Source: Desulfuromonadales bacterium (GTDB taxonomy: Bacteria; Desulfobacterota; Desulfuromonadia; Geobacterales; Pseudopelobacteraceae). From it: a DNA stretch of 64,000 bases. The notes under the pieces are model-generated. The model had not been told where the DNA came from. It worked only from the letters and a program-made list of their open reading frames with translations, and made no database searches. The number at the start of each line of letters is the position of its first letter. Position 1 is the stretch's first letter. The stretch covers positions 40,723-104,722 of the forward strand of contig DUZX01000009.1 of assembly GCA_013349325.1 (NCBI GenBank), in the 5' to 3' direction. Shown here piece by piece: positions 30,209 through 39,381 of this stretch. The position numbers and the translations under genes are program-made.

Positions 30209-31294
30209 TTAAGCCGCTTCCAATAATTCCTGTTCCTCTCCGAACAGCTCATCAAAGATGGCCTGCACGGTGGTAATTTTATCAGCTTTCCAGGCATTGG
30301 TACCACAGAAGACCAGGCCGGTTTCAACGTCTCCGCGCTGAGCGCGGTCAAGAGCGGTAACAATACAGAAGCGTTCACCGGACTCTTTATAGGAGCATTT
30401 TTTCAGACACCCCAGACGGCAGGGGGTGTGCTGATCAAGATCATACTGGCGGATATTATTCTGATTGGTAAGAATGGCGCGTCCCGGAAGTCCGGCCGGG
30501 CTCATGATCAGCCCGATATCCTCCTGACGGCAGTCGATATATTTCTGTTTGAAGGCTTCCTCGGCATCACACTCCTCGGTGCAGACGAAACGACTGGCCA
30601 TCTGTACGCCATCGGCCCCTTCGGCAAGAGCGTGCTCCAGATCCGCACGGTCCCAGATACCTCCGGCGGCAATGACCGGCACATCCACGCCATATTCTGT
30701 GCGAAACAGCTCTTTGACCTGACGTACCGTTGCATACTGATCATACTCACCGGTCCCGATATTCTCCAACTTTTCGCCGAGATGACCGCCAGCGGTATCG
30801 GGATCTTCGACAACTACGGCATCCGGCAGACGATGATATGTTTTATGCCATTTTTTTGCAATCAGCTGGGCTGCACGTAGTGAGGAAACAATCGGAATCA
30901 GAGCCACATCAGGGTGGTCGGCGGTCAGCTCCGGTAGTCCCATCGGCAGTCCGGCACCACAGACGATCACCTTGGCACCGCCGTCAATGGCAGCTTTCAC
31001 TAAAAGTTCAAAATCAGACAGGGCCACCATGACATTGACGCCGATGATGCCATCCGGCGCGATTTCATACGCTTTGCGCAGCTCGGCCTTGAATGCCTCG
31101 GCATCAGCCTTAAAATAGTTTTTACCATTGTAGAGCCCGCTGTTGAGGGCGATGCCCGGCGCTGCCACCAGGCCGATACCGCCGCATTGTGCGACCGCTC
31201 CAGCCAGACGCCCCGCTGACACACGGACTCCCATGCCACCCTGAATAAGCGGGTAGCGGGCGATATAGTTTCCTATTTTAAGCGGCTGGGCCAT
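30209..31294 (-). CDS. nitronate monooxygenase (2-nitropropane dioxygenase) family protein
   Basis: YPLIQGGMGVRVSAGRLAGAVAQCGGIGLVAAPG; VIAAGGIWDRADLEHALAEGADGVQMASRF; start MAQPLKIGNY at 31294. Confidence 0.9.
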   Translation of the reverse strand: MAQPLKIGNYIARYPLIQGGMGVRVSAGRLAGAVAQCGGIGLVAAPGIALNSGLYNGKNYFKADAEAFKAELRKAYEIAPDGIIGVNVMVALSDFELLVKAAIDGGAKVIVCGAGLPMGLPELTADHPDVALIPIVSSLRAAQLIAKKWHKTYHRLPDAVVVEDPDTAGGHLGEKLENIGTGEYDQYATVRQVKELFRTEYGVDVPVIAAGGIWDRADLEHALAEGADGVQMASRFVCTEECDAEEAFKQKYIDCRQEDIGLIMSPAGLPGRAILTNQNNIRQYDLDQHTPCRLGCLKKCSYKESGERFCIVTALDRAQRGDVETGLVFCGTNAWKADKITTVQAIFDELFGEEQELLEAA

Positions 31295-31336
31295 GTGCAA
31301 CCTCCGATTCCTAGTAGGAGTGCATAATAGCAAGCT

Positions 31337-31350
31337 TAGTGTCTACACTA
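31337..31350. promoter_or_regulatory. GntR/HutC-like palindrome
   Basis: TAGTGTCTACACTA contains GT-N-TA-N-AC core, upstream of 30209-31294 gene. Confidence 0.3.
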
Positions 31351-31482
31351 TGTAATATTTTTGTAAAAGTACGGAGCGGGTGCAAATAATCGTCGACGGT
31401 GCAAAAACCGGGGGATTGCCAACAAGACACTGAACGGCTATAATCCGGTCGCTCAATTATCCCGCTACGAGGTACCCAAACC

Positions 31483-32019
31483 ATGATCCGACCATTTAAA
31501 GGCATTCACCCCAGCATCGATCCGAGCGCCTTTATCGCTGAAACTGCCGTCATTATCGGCGATATCGAGATCGGAGAACAATCCAGCATCTGGTACAACT
31601 GCGTCGCACGCGGCGACGTCAATTCGATCCGTATCGGCGCCCGCAGCAATGTCCAGGATCTCTCCATGCTGCACGTTACCCACAAGAAAAATGCCGCTGA
31701 TCCCGGTGCGCCGCTGATTATCGGTGATGACGTTACGATCGGCCACAGTGTGACCCTGCATGGCTGCACCCTGCAGAACGGCTGTTTCATCGGCATGCAG
31801 GCTATGGTCATGGATCATGCCGTCGTAGGTGAAGGGGCCTTGATCGGCGCACGGGCTCTGGTTACGGAAGGAACGATCGTCGCTCCGCATACGCTCTGGG
31901 TCGGCTCACCCGCACGCTACAAGCGCGATCTGACTCCGGCAGAGGTGGCCTGGCTGGCCAAATCGGCCGACAATTATGTCAGATATTCGCGCGAGTATCT
32001 TGCAGAAGAGCCGGGTTGA
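31483..32019 (+). CDS. gamma-class carbonic anhydrase family protein
   Basis: Left-handed beta-helix hexapeptides; [43 protein letters not shown]. Confidence 0.92.
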   Translation: MIRPFKGIHPSIDPSAFIAETAVIIGDIEIGEQSSIWYNCVARGDVNSIRIGARSNVQDLSMLHVTHKKNAADPGAPLIIGDDVTIGHSVTLHGCTLQNGCFIGMQAMVMDHAVVGEGALIGARALVTEGTIVAPHTLWVGSPARYKRDLTPAEVAWLAKSADNYVRYSREYLAEEPG

Positions 32020-32527
32020 GTCGCGCTGCGGCCTCCTGATAGACCTGTTGCGCCGGAGCATTGTACTGAACAAAGATAATCCGCTGTAGCTCGGGAAACT
32101 GTTCGCGGGCCGCTTCTGCGGCAGAGAGAGCGATAACCGCCGCTTCGCGCATCGGATAGCCATAGATCCCGGCGCTGACCGCCGGAATAGCGATGCTGGT
32201 CAGTCCATGCTGATGGGCAACCTCAAAACAACGACGGTAGGCCAATTTCAGCAGCTCCGGCTCACCCTGCTTTCCATCCTTCCAGACCGGCCCGACCGTG
32301 TGAATGACATGCCGCGCCGGGAGTTTGTACCCTCCCGTAATCTTGGCATCACCGGTTTCGCACCCTCCCAGGCTTCCACATTCACCCAGCAAAGCTGGCC
32401 CGGCTGCCGTATGAATGGCACCATCCACGCCACCGCCTCCCAGCAGCGTATTATTGGCGGCGTTGACAATCGCATCCACCGCCAGCGTTGTAATATCGCC
32501 CTGAATAATTTCTATAACCGCTGCCAT
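31979..32527 (-). CDS. macro-domain protein (O-acetyl-ADP-ribose deacetylase-like)
   Basis: [48 protein letters not shown]. Confidence 0.93.
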   Translation of the reverse strand: MAAVIEIIQGDITTLAVDAIVNAANNTLLGGGGVDGAIHTAAGPALLGECGSLGGCETGDAKITGGYKLPARHVIHTVGPVWKDGKQGEPELLKLAYRRCFEVAHQHGLTSIAIPAVSAGIYGYPMREAAVIALSAAEAAREQFPELQRIIFVQYNAPAQQVYQEAAARLNPALLQDTRANI

Positions 32528-32599
32528 ACTTCACCCCCGTTTTTTTGTTTTCGATTAACACTTCTGTAGCAGGTTTTACGTATATTGCAACGAAAACAG

Positions 32600-32648
32600 A
32601 ACGGCTCCCGGCTGCGATTGACGCAACGGGGAGCCGTTGTTGTGTAGC
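32600..32648 (-). terminator. probable terminator of ferredoxin-like gene
   Basis: AACGGCTCCC...GGGAGCCGTT inverted repeat downstream of 32666 stop, then CTGTTTT on minus strand. Confidence 0.5.
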
Positions 32649-32665
32649 GCTATTCTATCGATTCG

Positions 32666-33421
32666 TTATGCCTTGATCTGACCCTGGATGCCGATTGTGA
32701 TTTCTTTATACGGGATCTCTTTACCGCAGGCTGCAACTGCCTGGCGGGCTGCTACTGCTATGCCGCCGCAGCAGGGCACTTCCATCTTGAGTACCGTTAC
32801 GCTCCTGACATCAGATTTCGTGAAAAGCTCGGTCAACTTCTGCTGATAAAATTGATTATCATCCAGCTTGGGGCACCCCATAACAACCGCTTTTCCTTTC
32901 AAAAAATCTTCGTGGTAACCGGCATAGGCCACCGGTACGCAGTCGGCGGTGATCAAAAGATCAGCACCCTGAAAATACGGCGCGGTGGTCGAGACCAGGT
33001 GTAGCTGAACCGGCCATTGAGCCAACTGACTCTGACGAGAGCCGCCAGGAGCTGTCTCGGCAACCGCCTGCGGACGCTCAAAGCTCATGGCACGTGAACC
33101 GGGGCAACCGCCACCGCCATGCTGATGCTGGGGCGCTGCCGACTGGTGTGTCACCGGTGGATGAACGGGATGTGGCTTGCCGAGTGCAGTCAGATGTACT
33201 TCTACGGCAGCTTCATCAAATGCGTCACTTTCACGCTCCTCGATGGTGATTGCTCCCTGCGGACACTCGCCCAGGCAGGCGCCCAGACCATCACACAGAT
33301 TATCCGCCGCAAGTACGGCCTTGCCGTTAACCAGCGTAATGGCGCCTTCGGCACAGGAAGGAACGCAATCTCCGCAGCCGTTACATTTGTCCGGATCAAT
33401 TTTTACGATTTTTCTCAGCAT
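32666..33421 (-). CDS. 2[4Fe-4S] ferredoxin-domain protein with C-terminal domain (FrdX-like)
   Basis: CNGCGDCVPSC and CDGLGACLGECP clusters; C-terminal Cys-containing ADCVPVAYAGYHEDFLKGKAVVMGCPKLDD. Confidence 0.8.
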   Translation of the reverse strand: MLRKIVKIDPDKCNGCGDCVPSCAEGAITLVNGKAVLAADNLCDGLGACLGECPQGAITIEERESDAFDEAAVEVHLTALGKPHPVHPPVTHQSAAPQHQHGGGGCPGSRAMSFERPQAVAETAPGGSRQSQLAQWPVQLHLVSTTAPYFQGADLLITADCVPVAYAGYHEDFLKGKAVVMGCPKLDDNQFYQQKLTELFTKSDVRSVTVLKMEVPCCGGIAVAARQAVAACGKEIPYKEITIGIQGQIKA

Positions 33422-33486
33422 GGTATTCTCCTTGGTGTTGTGATGTGACTGGTTGGGGCGATGCGATCAACCACCCGGTTTCAGAT

Positions 33487-33873
33487 CTAAAAGAAATAGT
33501 GCCACAGATAATCAATCCGACCGCGCATGACCAACCTGCGCCCTGCATAGGACATGATCTCACGCACCTGTGCCCGCTGCGGAGCGGCATAACAGTGAAT
33601 GCGACAGTTTTTGCAGGTCGGCTTTTCCGACTCCAGCGGGCAATTCTGCCGCCGGGCAATCGCATAAGACATGAATTCACTGCAGTCGTTGCAGAGTCTG
33701 CGCTGACCAAGCTCTTCCGGCAACGAAAAATCCGATCGAAGCGCCATGCCATGTGTGCCGCTGCAGTAGACTTCCACAAACGTTCCGAGCAGCCTGATAT
33801 CCCGTCTTTGTTGCTTTGTCAGCGTTTCCATGGATGCGATCATGCCCTGGTCTGCTCCCGTCGTACATGACAC
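33487..33873 (-). CDS. nitrous oxide-stimulated promoter family protein (YgbA_NO-like)
   Basis: FVEVYCSGTHG...LCNDCSEFMSYAIARRQNCPLESEKPTCKNCRIHCYAAPQRAQVREIMSYAGRRL; start may be internal Met at 33843 or 33831. Confidence 0.75.
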   Translation of the reverse strand: MSCTTGADQGMIASMETLTKQQRRDIRLLGTFVEVYCSGTHGMALRSDFSLPEELGQRRLCNDCSEFMSYAIARRQNCPLESEKPTCKNCRIHCYAAPQRAQVREIMSYAGRRLVMRGRIDYLWHYFF

Positions 33874-33880
33874 AAGTCAA
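33867..33880 (-). promoter_or_regulatory. Crp/Fnr-superfamily (HcpR-like) operator candidate
   Basis: Minus strand TTGAC-TTGT-GTCAT: dyad with one mismatch. Confidence 0.4.
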
Positions 33881-33989
33881 TTTTTAAACGTTTCCTCGGT
33901 TGCGTAAAACTATGAAGATTTTACGGCTGTATTTCTTTCTGTTCTCCCCCGCTTGCCGCGTGCCCTCGTTATGTGCTACAACTGCCGCC

Positions 33990-35951
33990 ATGCTCCAATT
34001 ACAGAATTTATCCAAAAATTTTGCCGGCACACCACTCTTTAGTGACATCTCCTGGCACCTGAAAAAGGGTGAGCGAGTCGCCCTGGTCGGAGAAAACGGA
34101 GCCGGCAAATCGACGCTGATGAAAATCATCGCCGGCCTGATCGAATCCTCCTCCGGCGAAATCCGCTTTGCGCGCGGAGCAAAAGCCTCCTATCTGCCGC
34201 AGGACGGCATTGTCACAGCCGGGCAGTCTCTGTTTCATGAAGCTCGGGGCGCCTTGAGTGAGCTGCTCGTAATGGAGGACGAACTGCATCGCCTCGGCCT
34301 GCAATTAGAACAACTTCCGCACGATTCGTGCGACCATGAGCAGCTGCTGGAAAAATATGGCGAATTGCAGGAACAGTTCCGCCATGGCGGCGGCTACACC
34401 ATGGAAGCCGAAATCGGCACGGTACTCAAAGGGCTGGGCTTCGTGCAGTCCGACTGGATGCGCGACTGCGGTGAATTTTCAGGGGGGTGGCAGATGCGGA
34501 TCGCGCTGGCCCGCCTGCTGTTGCAGAAACCGGATGTCCTGCTGCTGGATGAACCGACCAATCACCTCGATATTGAGGCCCGTAACTGGCTGGAAGAATA
34601 TCTCTGCAATTATCCCGGTTCCGTAATCCTGGTTTCGCATGACCGCTTCTTCATGGACAGTGTCTGCAGCCGTATCGCCGAGGTCTGGAATCACACGATC
34701 GCGGATTATCACTGCCGCTATTCTACCTATCTGACGCAGCGTGACGAGCGGGTCACGGCACTGCGCAACGCCAAGCGCATTCAGGATGAGGAAATCGAAA
34801 AGACTGAGGATTTCATCCGCCGCTTTCGCTATCAGGCCAACAAAGCGTCGCAAGTCCAGTCACGTATCAAGCAGCTGGAAAAGGTGGAACGCATTGTTCT
34901 GCCGCCGGAGCGTAAAAAAATCCGCTTCCAGTTTCCGGATGCTCCCAAGAGCGGTAAAAACGTCATGGAGCTGCGAGGTTTAACACGCTCTTTTGGCGAT
35001 CACACCGTCCTCGACCGGATCGACCTGACGATTGAAAAGGGGGAGCGGGTTGCACTGGTCGGGCACAACGGTGCCGGCAAATCAACACTGATGGCGGTAC
35101 TGGCCGGAGGGGAAATTCAGGGTGGCGAGCGGATCATCGGCCACAACGTCAGCATGGATTATTTTGCCCAGGATCAGGCCAGTGTGCTCGACCCCGAGCG
35201 TTCAGCCTACGACGAGCTCTACGCCGATGCCCCCTACGTAATGGTTCCAAGACTGCGCGACATCCTGGGATCGTTTCTCTTCTCGGGCGACGATATCAAC
35301 AAGAAAGTGGCCGTCCTGTCCGGCGGCGAGCGCAACCGTCTGGCTCTGGCCAAGATGTTGCTACGCCCATCCAATCTGCTTCTGATGGATGAGCCGACCA
35401 ATCATCTGGACCTCTACAGCAAAGAGGTTCTGTTGGAGGCGCTGAAAGGGTTTGATGGCACGGTGGTTTTTGTTTCGCATGACCGCTATTTTGTTAACGC
35501 CCTGGCGACGCGCGTTGTCGAGGTTGACAACGGCGGCGTAGAAAATTATTTCGGGGATTATGAATATTACCTGAGCAAGAAAGCGGGGCAGGAACCGACG
35601 GGTAAAGGTGAAGTGTCAAAAGCCTCCGCGCAAAAAGACGATTCCGGTTCCCCTGTCTCTTCAGCTGCCGCCCCCGCGTTACTTCCTCCGCTTAACAAGG
35701 AGGTTCGCCTCAAGGATCGCGAAGAGGAAAAACGGCGCAAACGTGATGATCAAGCCCGTCAGAAACGGCTCGCTGACGTGGAATCGCAGATCTCTTCCGT
35801 AGAAAAGAGCCTGGCAGAACTGGAAGCTGAAATGAACGCGCCCGGTTTCTTTGACGATGCCGGGCGGGGCCTGCAGGGTGGCGAGCGTCATGCCGCTCTC
35901 AACCTTCAGCTGGAAGGTCTGTACGCGCAGTGGGAAGAGATCTCAGGGTAG
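33990..35951 (+). CDS. ABC-F family ATPase
   Basis: Two ABC modules (GENGAGKSTLMK, GHNGAGKSTLMA; FSGGWQMR, LSGGERNR), linker, C-terminal coiled coil; start MLQLQNLSKNF. Confidence 0.95.
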   Translation: MLQLQNLSKNFAGTPLFSDISWHLKKGERVALVGENGAGKSTLMKIIAGLIESSSGEIRFARGAKASYLPQDGIVTAGQSLFHEARGALSELLVMEDELHRLGLQLEQLPHDSCDHEQLLEKYGELQEQFRHGGGYTMEAEIGTVLKGLGFVQSDWMRDCGEFSGGWQMRIALARLLLQKPDVLLLDEPTNHLDIEARNWLEEYLCNYPGSVILVSHDRFFMDSVCSRIAEVWNHTIADYHCRYSTYLTQRDERVTALRNAKRIQDEEIEKTEDFIRRFRYQANKASQVQSRIKQLEKVERIVLPPERKKIRFQFPDAPKSGKNVMELRGLTRSFGDHTVLDRIDLTIEKGERVALVGHNGAGKSTLMAVLAGGEIQGGERIIGHNVSMDYFAQDQASVLDPERSAYDELYADAPYVMVPRLRDILGSFLFSGDDINKKVAVLSGGERNRLALAKMLLRPSNLLLMDEPTNHLDLYSKEVLLEALKGFDGTVVFVSHDRYFVNALATRVVEVDNGGVENYFGDYEYYLSKKAGQEPTGKGEVSKASAQKDDSGSPVSSAAAPALLPPLNKEVRLKDREEEKRRKRDDQARQKRLADVESQISSVEKSLAELEAEMNAPGFFDDAGRGLQGGERHAALNLQLEGLYAQWEEISG

Positions 35952-35965
35952 TCCAGCACTGATAA

Positions 35966-36005
35966 TGAAAAAGCCCGTTGACAGCAGAGTCAACGGGCTT
36001 TTTCA
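35966..36005. terminator. bidirectional intrinsic terminator
   Basis: GAAAAAGCCCGTTGAC-AGCAGA-GTCAACGGGCTTTTTC between convergent ABC-F and FKBP genes. Confidence 0.92.
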
Positions 36006-36027
36006 GGTTATTGCACCGGGGAATCAA

Positions 36028-36576
36028 TTACAGAATATCAACCAACCGGATCGTAAATGTCAGATCGCAACCGGCCAGGGGGTGATTGGCATCCAGCGTA
36101 ATGGACGTTTCCGTTACTTCAGTTACCAGAACCGGCATCGGCGAACCATCCTGCATGATAACTTCCATCTGCTGGCCCGGTTCAGGATTGATGTCTGCCG
36201 GTATCTCGCTCCGCTCAATGACAGCCATCATCTCTTCGGCCCGCTGGCCATAGGCATCGTCCGCCGGAATGGTTACCGTGACGCTCTGTCCCGGCTCCAG
36301 ACCAATGACGGCCGCTTCGAATTTCGGAATCAGGTTTCCTGCTCCGATAACGAACTCCATCGGTCCACTGGCGTTACTTGCGCAGCCGCAGTCATCGTGA
36401 TCGCAACTGCTTTTGGTTTTGGTACTGTGATCATTTCCACATCCGCATGAATCGTTCTGCCCGCAGCTATCATCTTGTGTATCAGCAGCGTCCTCCGATG
36501 AATCAAAAACGGAGCCATCTTCAAGTCTGCCGGTATAATGAACCCGGACGGTATCGCCAGTTTTAGCCTGTGCCAT
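36028..36576 (-). CDS. FKBP-type peptidyl-prolyl isomerase (SlyD-like) with Cys/His-rich insertion
   Basis: GDTVRVHYTGRLEDGSVFDSS ... PMEFVIGAGNLIPKFEAAVIGLEPGQSVTVTIPADDAYG; start MAQAKTG at 36576. Confidence 0.92.
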   Translation of the reverse strand: MAQAKTGDTVRVHYTGRLEDGSVFDSSEDAADTQDDSCGQNDSCGCGNDHSTKTKSSCDHDDCGCASNASGPMEFVIGAGNLIPKFEAAVIGLEPGQSVTVTIPADDAYGQRAEEMMAVIERSEIPADINPEPGQQMEVIMQDGSPMPVLVTEVTETSITLDANHPLAGCDLTFTIRLVDIL

Positions 36577-36649
36577 GTAATATCCTTTCGAGGTAGATTC
36601 AGCACTGTTCCCGTGACGTGCTGATGATAAATAGCTTGCGTCTGCTCTC

Positions 36650-37102
36650 TCAGAGCGCCTCATCACCGGCAAGCTGGCGACTGTAGCTGTCCAGCATCCC
36701 CTTGAGACTCATCTCAAACTGCACCTTCTGGCGGCGGACATCCTCAATGCGGGCCTTCAGTTCGCCCAGCTGACGCTCTGCATCCGCTATGATCCGCTCC
36801 CCCTTCAGCTCTGCTTCGGAGACGATCAATTCAGCCTCTTTGCGGGCATTGGCCTTCATCTCTTCAATGACCCGTTGTGCGGAGAGCAGTGTTTCACGCA
36901 GTTCACGCTCTTTTTCGGCCATATCGAGCATATCTCTGCTCTGGCGGGCCTGCTGCTCTTTCATTTCGTTGTTTTCGCGGATCAACCCTTCCATCTCACC
37001 CGCCACCGTCTGCAGGAACGCGTCTACGTCATCCGGATCGAGCCCCCGAAAGGTCTTTACCTTGAATTGCTGCTGCTGAATATCTAAAGGGGATATTCTC
37101 AT
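36650..37102 (-). CDS. divIVA: DivIVA-domain protein
   Basis: MRISPLDIQQQQFKVKTFRGLDPDDVDAFLQTVAGEME plus coiled coil. Confidence 0.88.
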   Translation of the reverse strand: MRISPLDIQQQQFKVKTFRGLDPDDVDAFLQTVAGEMEGLIRENNEMKEQQARQSRDMLDMAEKERELRETLLSAQRVIEEMKANARKEAELIVSEAELKGERIIADAERQLGELKARIEDVRRQKVQFEMSLKGMLDSYSRQLAGDEAL

Positions 37103-37108
37103 GGTAGT

Positions 37109-37435
37109 TTACCCTCTCAATTTGAGTGACATACTGAAGGTCATCAGATACTGGTATATGGTATCAAAAACGATTATCTGCAGGACATAAATGGCGGCAA
37201 ATGCCACCAGCGGCGAAAGATCGAGCATCCCCGTATCCGGCATGTGCCGCCGGATGCGGCTCAAAAGCGGTTCGGTAACGCGATACACAAAGTTGACCAG
37301 AGGATTGTAGGGATCGGCATTGACCCACGATATGACGACACTGGCGAGCAGGATGTATTTGTAGAGTGTCAGGAGGCCACTGGCCAGTTCGACTATCTTG
37401 GCCAGCGCCAGCAGTATGTTAGCAACCAGAACCAT
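37109..37435 (-). CDS. YggT family membrane protein
   Basis: VISWVNADPYNPLVNFVYRVTEPLLSRIRRHMP; next to divIVA. Confidence 0.88.
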   Translation of the reverse strand: MVLVANILLALAKIVELASGLLTLYKYILLASVVISWVNADPYNPLVNFVYRVTEPLLSRIRRHMPDTGMLDLSPLVAFAAIYVLQIIVFDTIYQYLMTFSMSLKLRG

Positions 37436-37605
37436 CGATCAGCTCCCGCACAAAGGTTATAAAATCGGCATACTATGCCTTAAAGCAGACCCAAAGTCAA
37501 AATAGAATCATGTGGATGTACCTGGCAAGATTAAACACTTGTTGCCGAACGGCATTTTTGCTATGTTGCGTGGTCAATTTTAACTGCGAAGGGGATTTAA
37601 GAACC

Positions 37606-38442
37606 ATGAAGTTTACCAAGATGCAGGGCGCCGGAAATGACTATGTCTATGTGAATTGTTTCGATGAGCAGGTAGCTGATCCACAGCAGCTTGCCATACA
37701 GGTTTCTAACCGCAATTTCGGTATCGGTTCCGACGGCCTGATCCTGATCATGCCGTCACAGCTGGCCGATGTCCGCATGCGTATGTTCAATTCGGATGGC
37801 TCCGAGTCCGAGATGTGCGGCAACGGCATTCGCTGTGTTGCCAAATACGCCTATGACCACGGTATCGTTACAAAAACTGAAATTTCTGCCGAGACCGGTG
37901 CGGGAATCCTGACGCTGCAGCTTTTTCCGGGAGCCGATGGCAAGATCGCCAAAGTGCGGGTCAAGATGGGAGCGCCGCGCCTGACACGGGCCGAGATCCC
38001 GATGACCGGCGATCCGGCTGCGCAGGTAGTCGCCGAGGAGTTGACCGTATTGGATCGTACCTTCAGAATTACCTGCGCTTCAATGGGCAACCCGCACTGT
38101 GTCATCTTTGTCGAGGACGTTGCCACTTTTCCGGTTGCCACCTACGGCCCGCTGATCGAAAACAACCCGCTCTTCCCGCGCCGCACCAACGTCGAATTTG
38201 TCCAGATTCTTTCGCGGACGGAAGCCCGTCAGCGGACCTGGGAACGGGGCGCCGGTGAAACTCTGGCCTGCGGAACCGGTTCCAGCGCCGTTACGGCCGC
38301 CTGCGTGCTGAATGGATTGACTGAGAAGCGGATCCTCAACCATCTCTCCGGCGGCGACCTGGAAATGGAATGGTCGGATGATGGCAGCATTTATATGACC
38401 GGACCGGCTGTCGAAGTATTCAGCGGGGAAATCCTGCTGTAA
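37606..38442 (+). CDS. dapF: diaminopimelate epimerase
   Basis: MKFTKMQGAGNDYVYVNCF, SEMCGNGIRCVAKYAYD, ACGTGSSAVTAA. Confidence 0.97.
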   Translation: MKFTKMQGAGNDYVYVNCFDEQVADPQQLAIQVSNRNFGIGSDGLILIMPSQLADVRMRMFNSDGSESEMCGNGIRCVAKYAYDHGIVTKTEISAETGAGILTLQLFPGADGKIAKVRVKMGAPRLTRAEIPMTGDPAAQVVAEELTVLDRTFRITCASMGNPHCVIFVEDVATFPVATYGPLIENNPLFPRRTNVEFVQILSRTEARQRTWERGAGETLACGTGSSAVTAACVLNGLTEKRILNHLSGGDLEMEWSDDGSIYMTGPAVEVFSGEILL

Positions 38443-38443
38443 C

Positions 38444-39334
38444 ATGTCCCGCTCACTCACCATCATAAATCTTCTGCTCGGCGTTGTTATCATCGCTCTG
38501 CTGGCGGGGATAACGGCAGATCGACTCTCCCTGAAACTCGGAAAGTTAGCCCCTTCCACGGGGAAAAACAGTCCAGCCCCGTCGTCGGCACAGCCTGCCC
38601 GCATCGAAGAGCTCTCCTCCTACGCCCCCATCCTGACCAGCGGCCTGTTTGGAAAAGCGACTCAGGGGCCCTTGACGCTGTTTACGAACGCACCAACCGC
38701 TTTGCAGGCGACGCAAGCCGCTCCGGCAACCGCCCCGACCGAACTGATGCTGCTCGGTACCGTGGTTGGTTCCTTCCGGGAAACCTTCGCCATGGTGCGG
38801 CACACGACAAAAAATGAAGAGCGCGTGTTCCGGTTGGGCGATATGGTTTTCGACGCCGGGCGATTGGTTGATGTCGGTAAAGAACGGGCCTCCATCGTTA
38901 TCAATAATAAAAAAGTCGAATTGCTGACCCCACTGACCCCGCCTGCCGCACCTCCTCCGGCTCAGCCGCAAGCCGCCACAGCCCGTACGAACAGCGGCGT
39001 CACCAGTACCGGAGGCGGAGGCTTTATCATCGATCAGCGGGCTCTCAATGCGGCGCTCGACAACCCTGCCCAGGCGATGACCGATGCCCGCCTGCTCCCC
39101 AGTCAGAAAGACGGTAAAGTTGAAGGTTTCCGGGCATCGGAGGTCAAACCGAACGGCGTCTTTGCGATGATCGGCATTAAAAATGGAGATGTCCTGCAGC
39201 GGCTGAATGATTTCCCGATGGATTCTCCCGACAAGGCGCTGCAATCGTTCATCGCCCTCAAAGGGCAGAACCGGCTCAAGCTGGATCTGATCCGCGATAG
39301 CCAGCCGCAGACGTTTAATTACGATATACGCTAA
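38444..39334 (+). CDS. gspC: type II secretion protein C
   Basis: N-terminal TM, HR domain (LMLLGTVVG), C-terminal PDZ (FRASEVKPNGVFAMIGIKNGDVLQRLND); precedes gspD. Confidence 0.85.
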   Translation: MSRSLTIINLLLGVVIIALLAGITADRLSLKLGKLAPSTGKNSPAPSSAQPARIEELSSYAPILTSGLFGKATQGPLTLFTNAPTALQATQAAPATAPTELMLLGTVVGSFRETFAMVRHTTKNEERVFRLGDMVFDAGRLVDVGKERASIVINNKKVELLTPLTPPAAPPPAQPQAATARTNSGVTSTGGGGFIIDQRALNAALDNPAQAMTDARLLPSQKDGKVEGFRASEVKPNGVFAMIGIKNGDVLQRLNDFPMDSPDKALQSFIALKGQNRLKLDLIRDSQPQTFNYDIR

Positions 39335-39381
39335 GCGGAGTCGAAGCCCGCTGCAGGTAAAGAAGCACTCTGGAGGCAACC

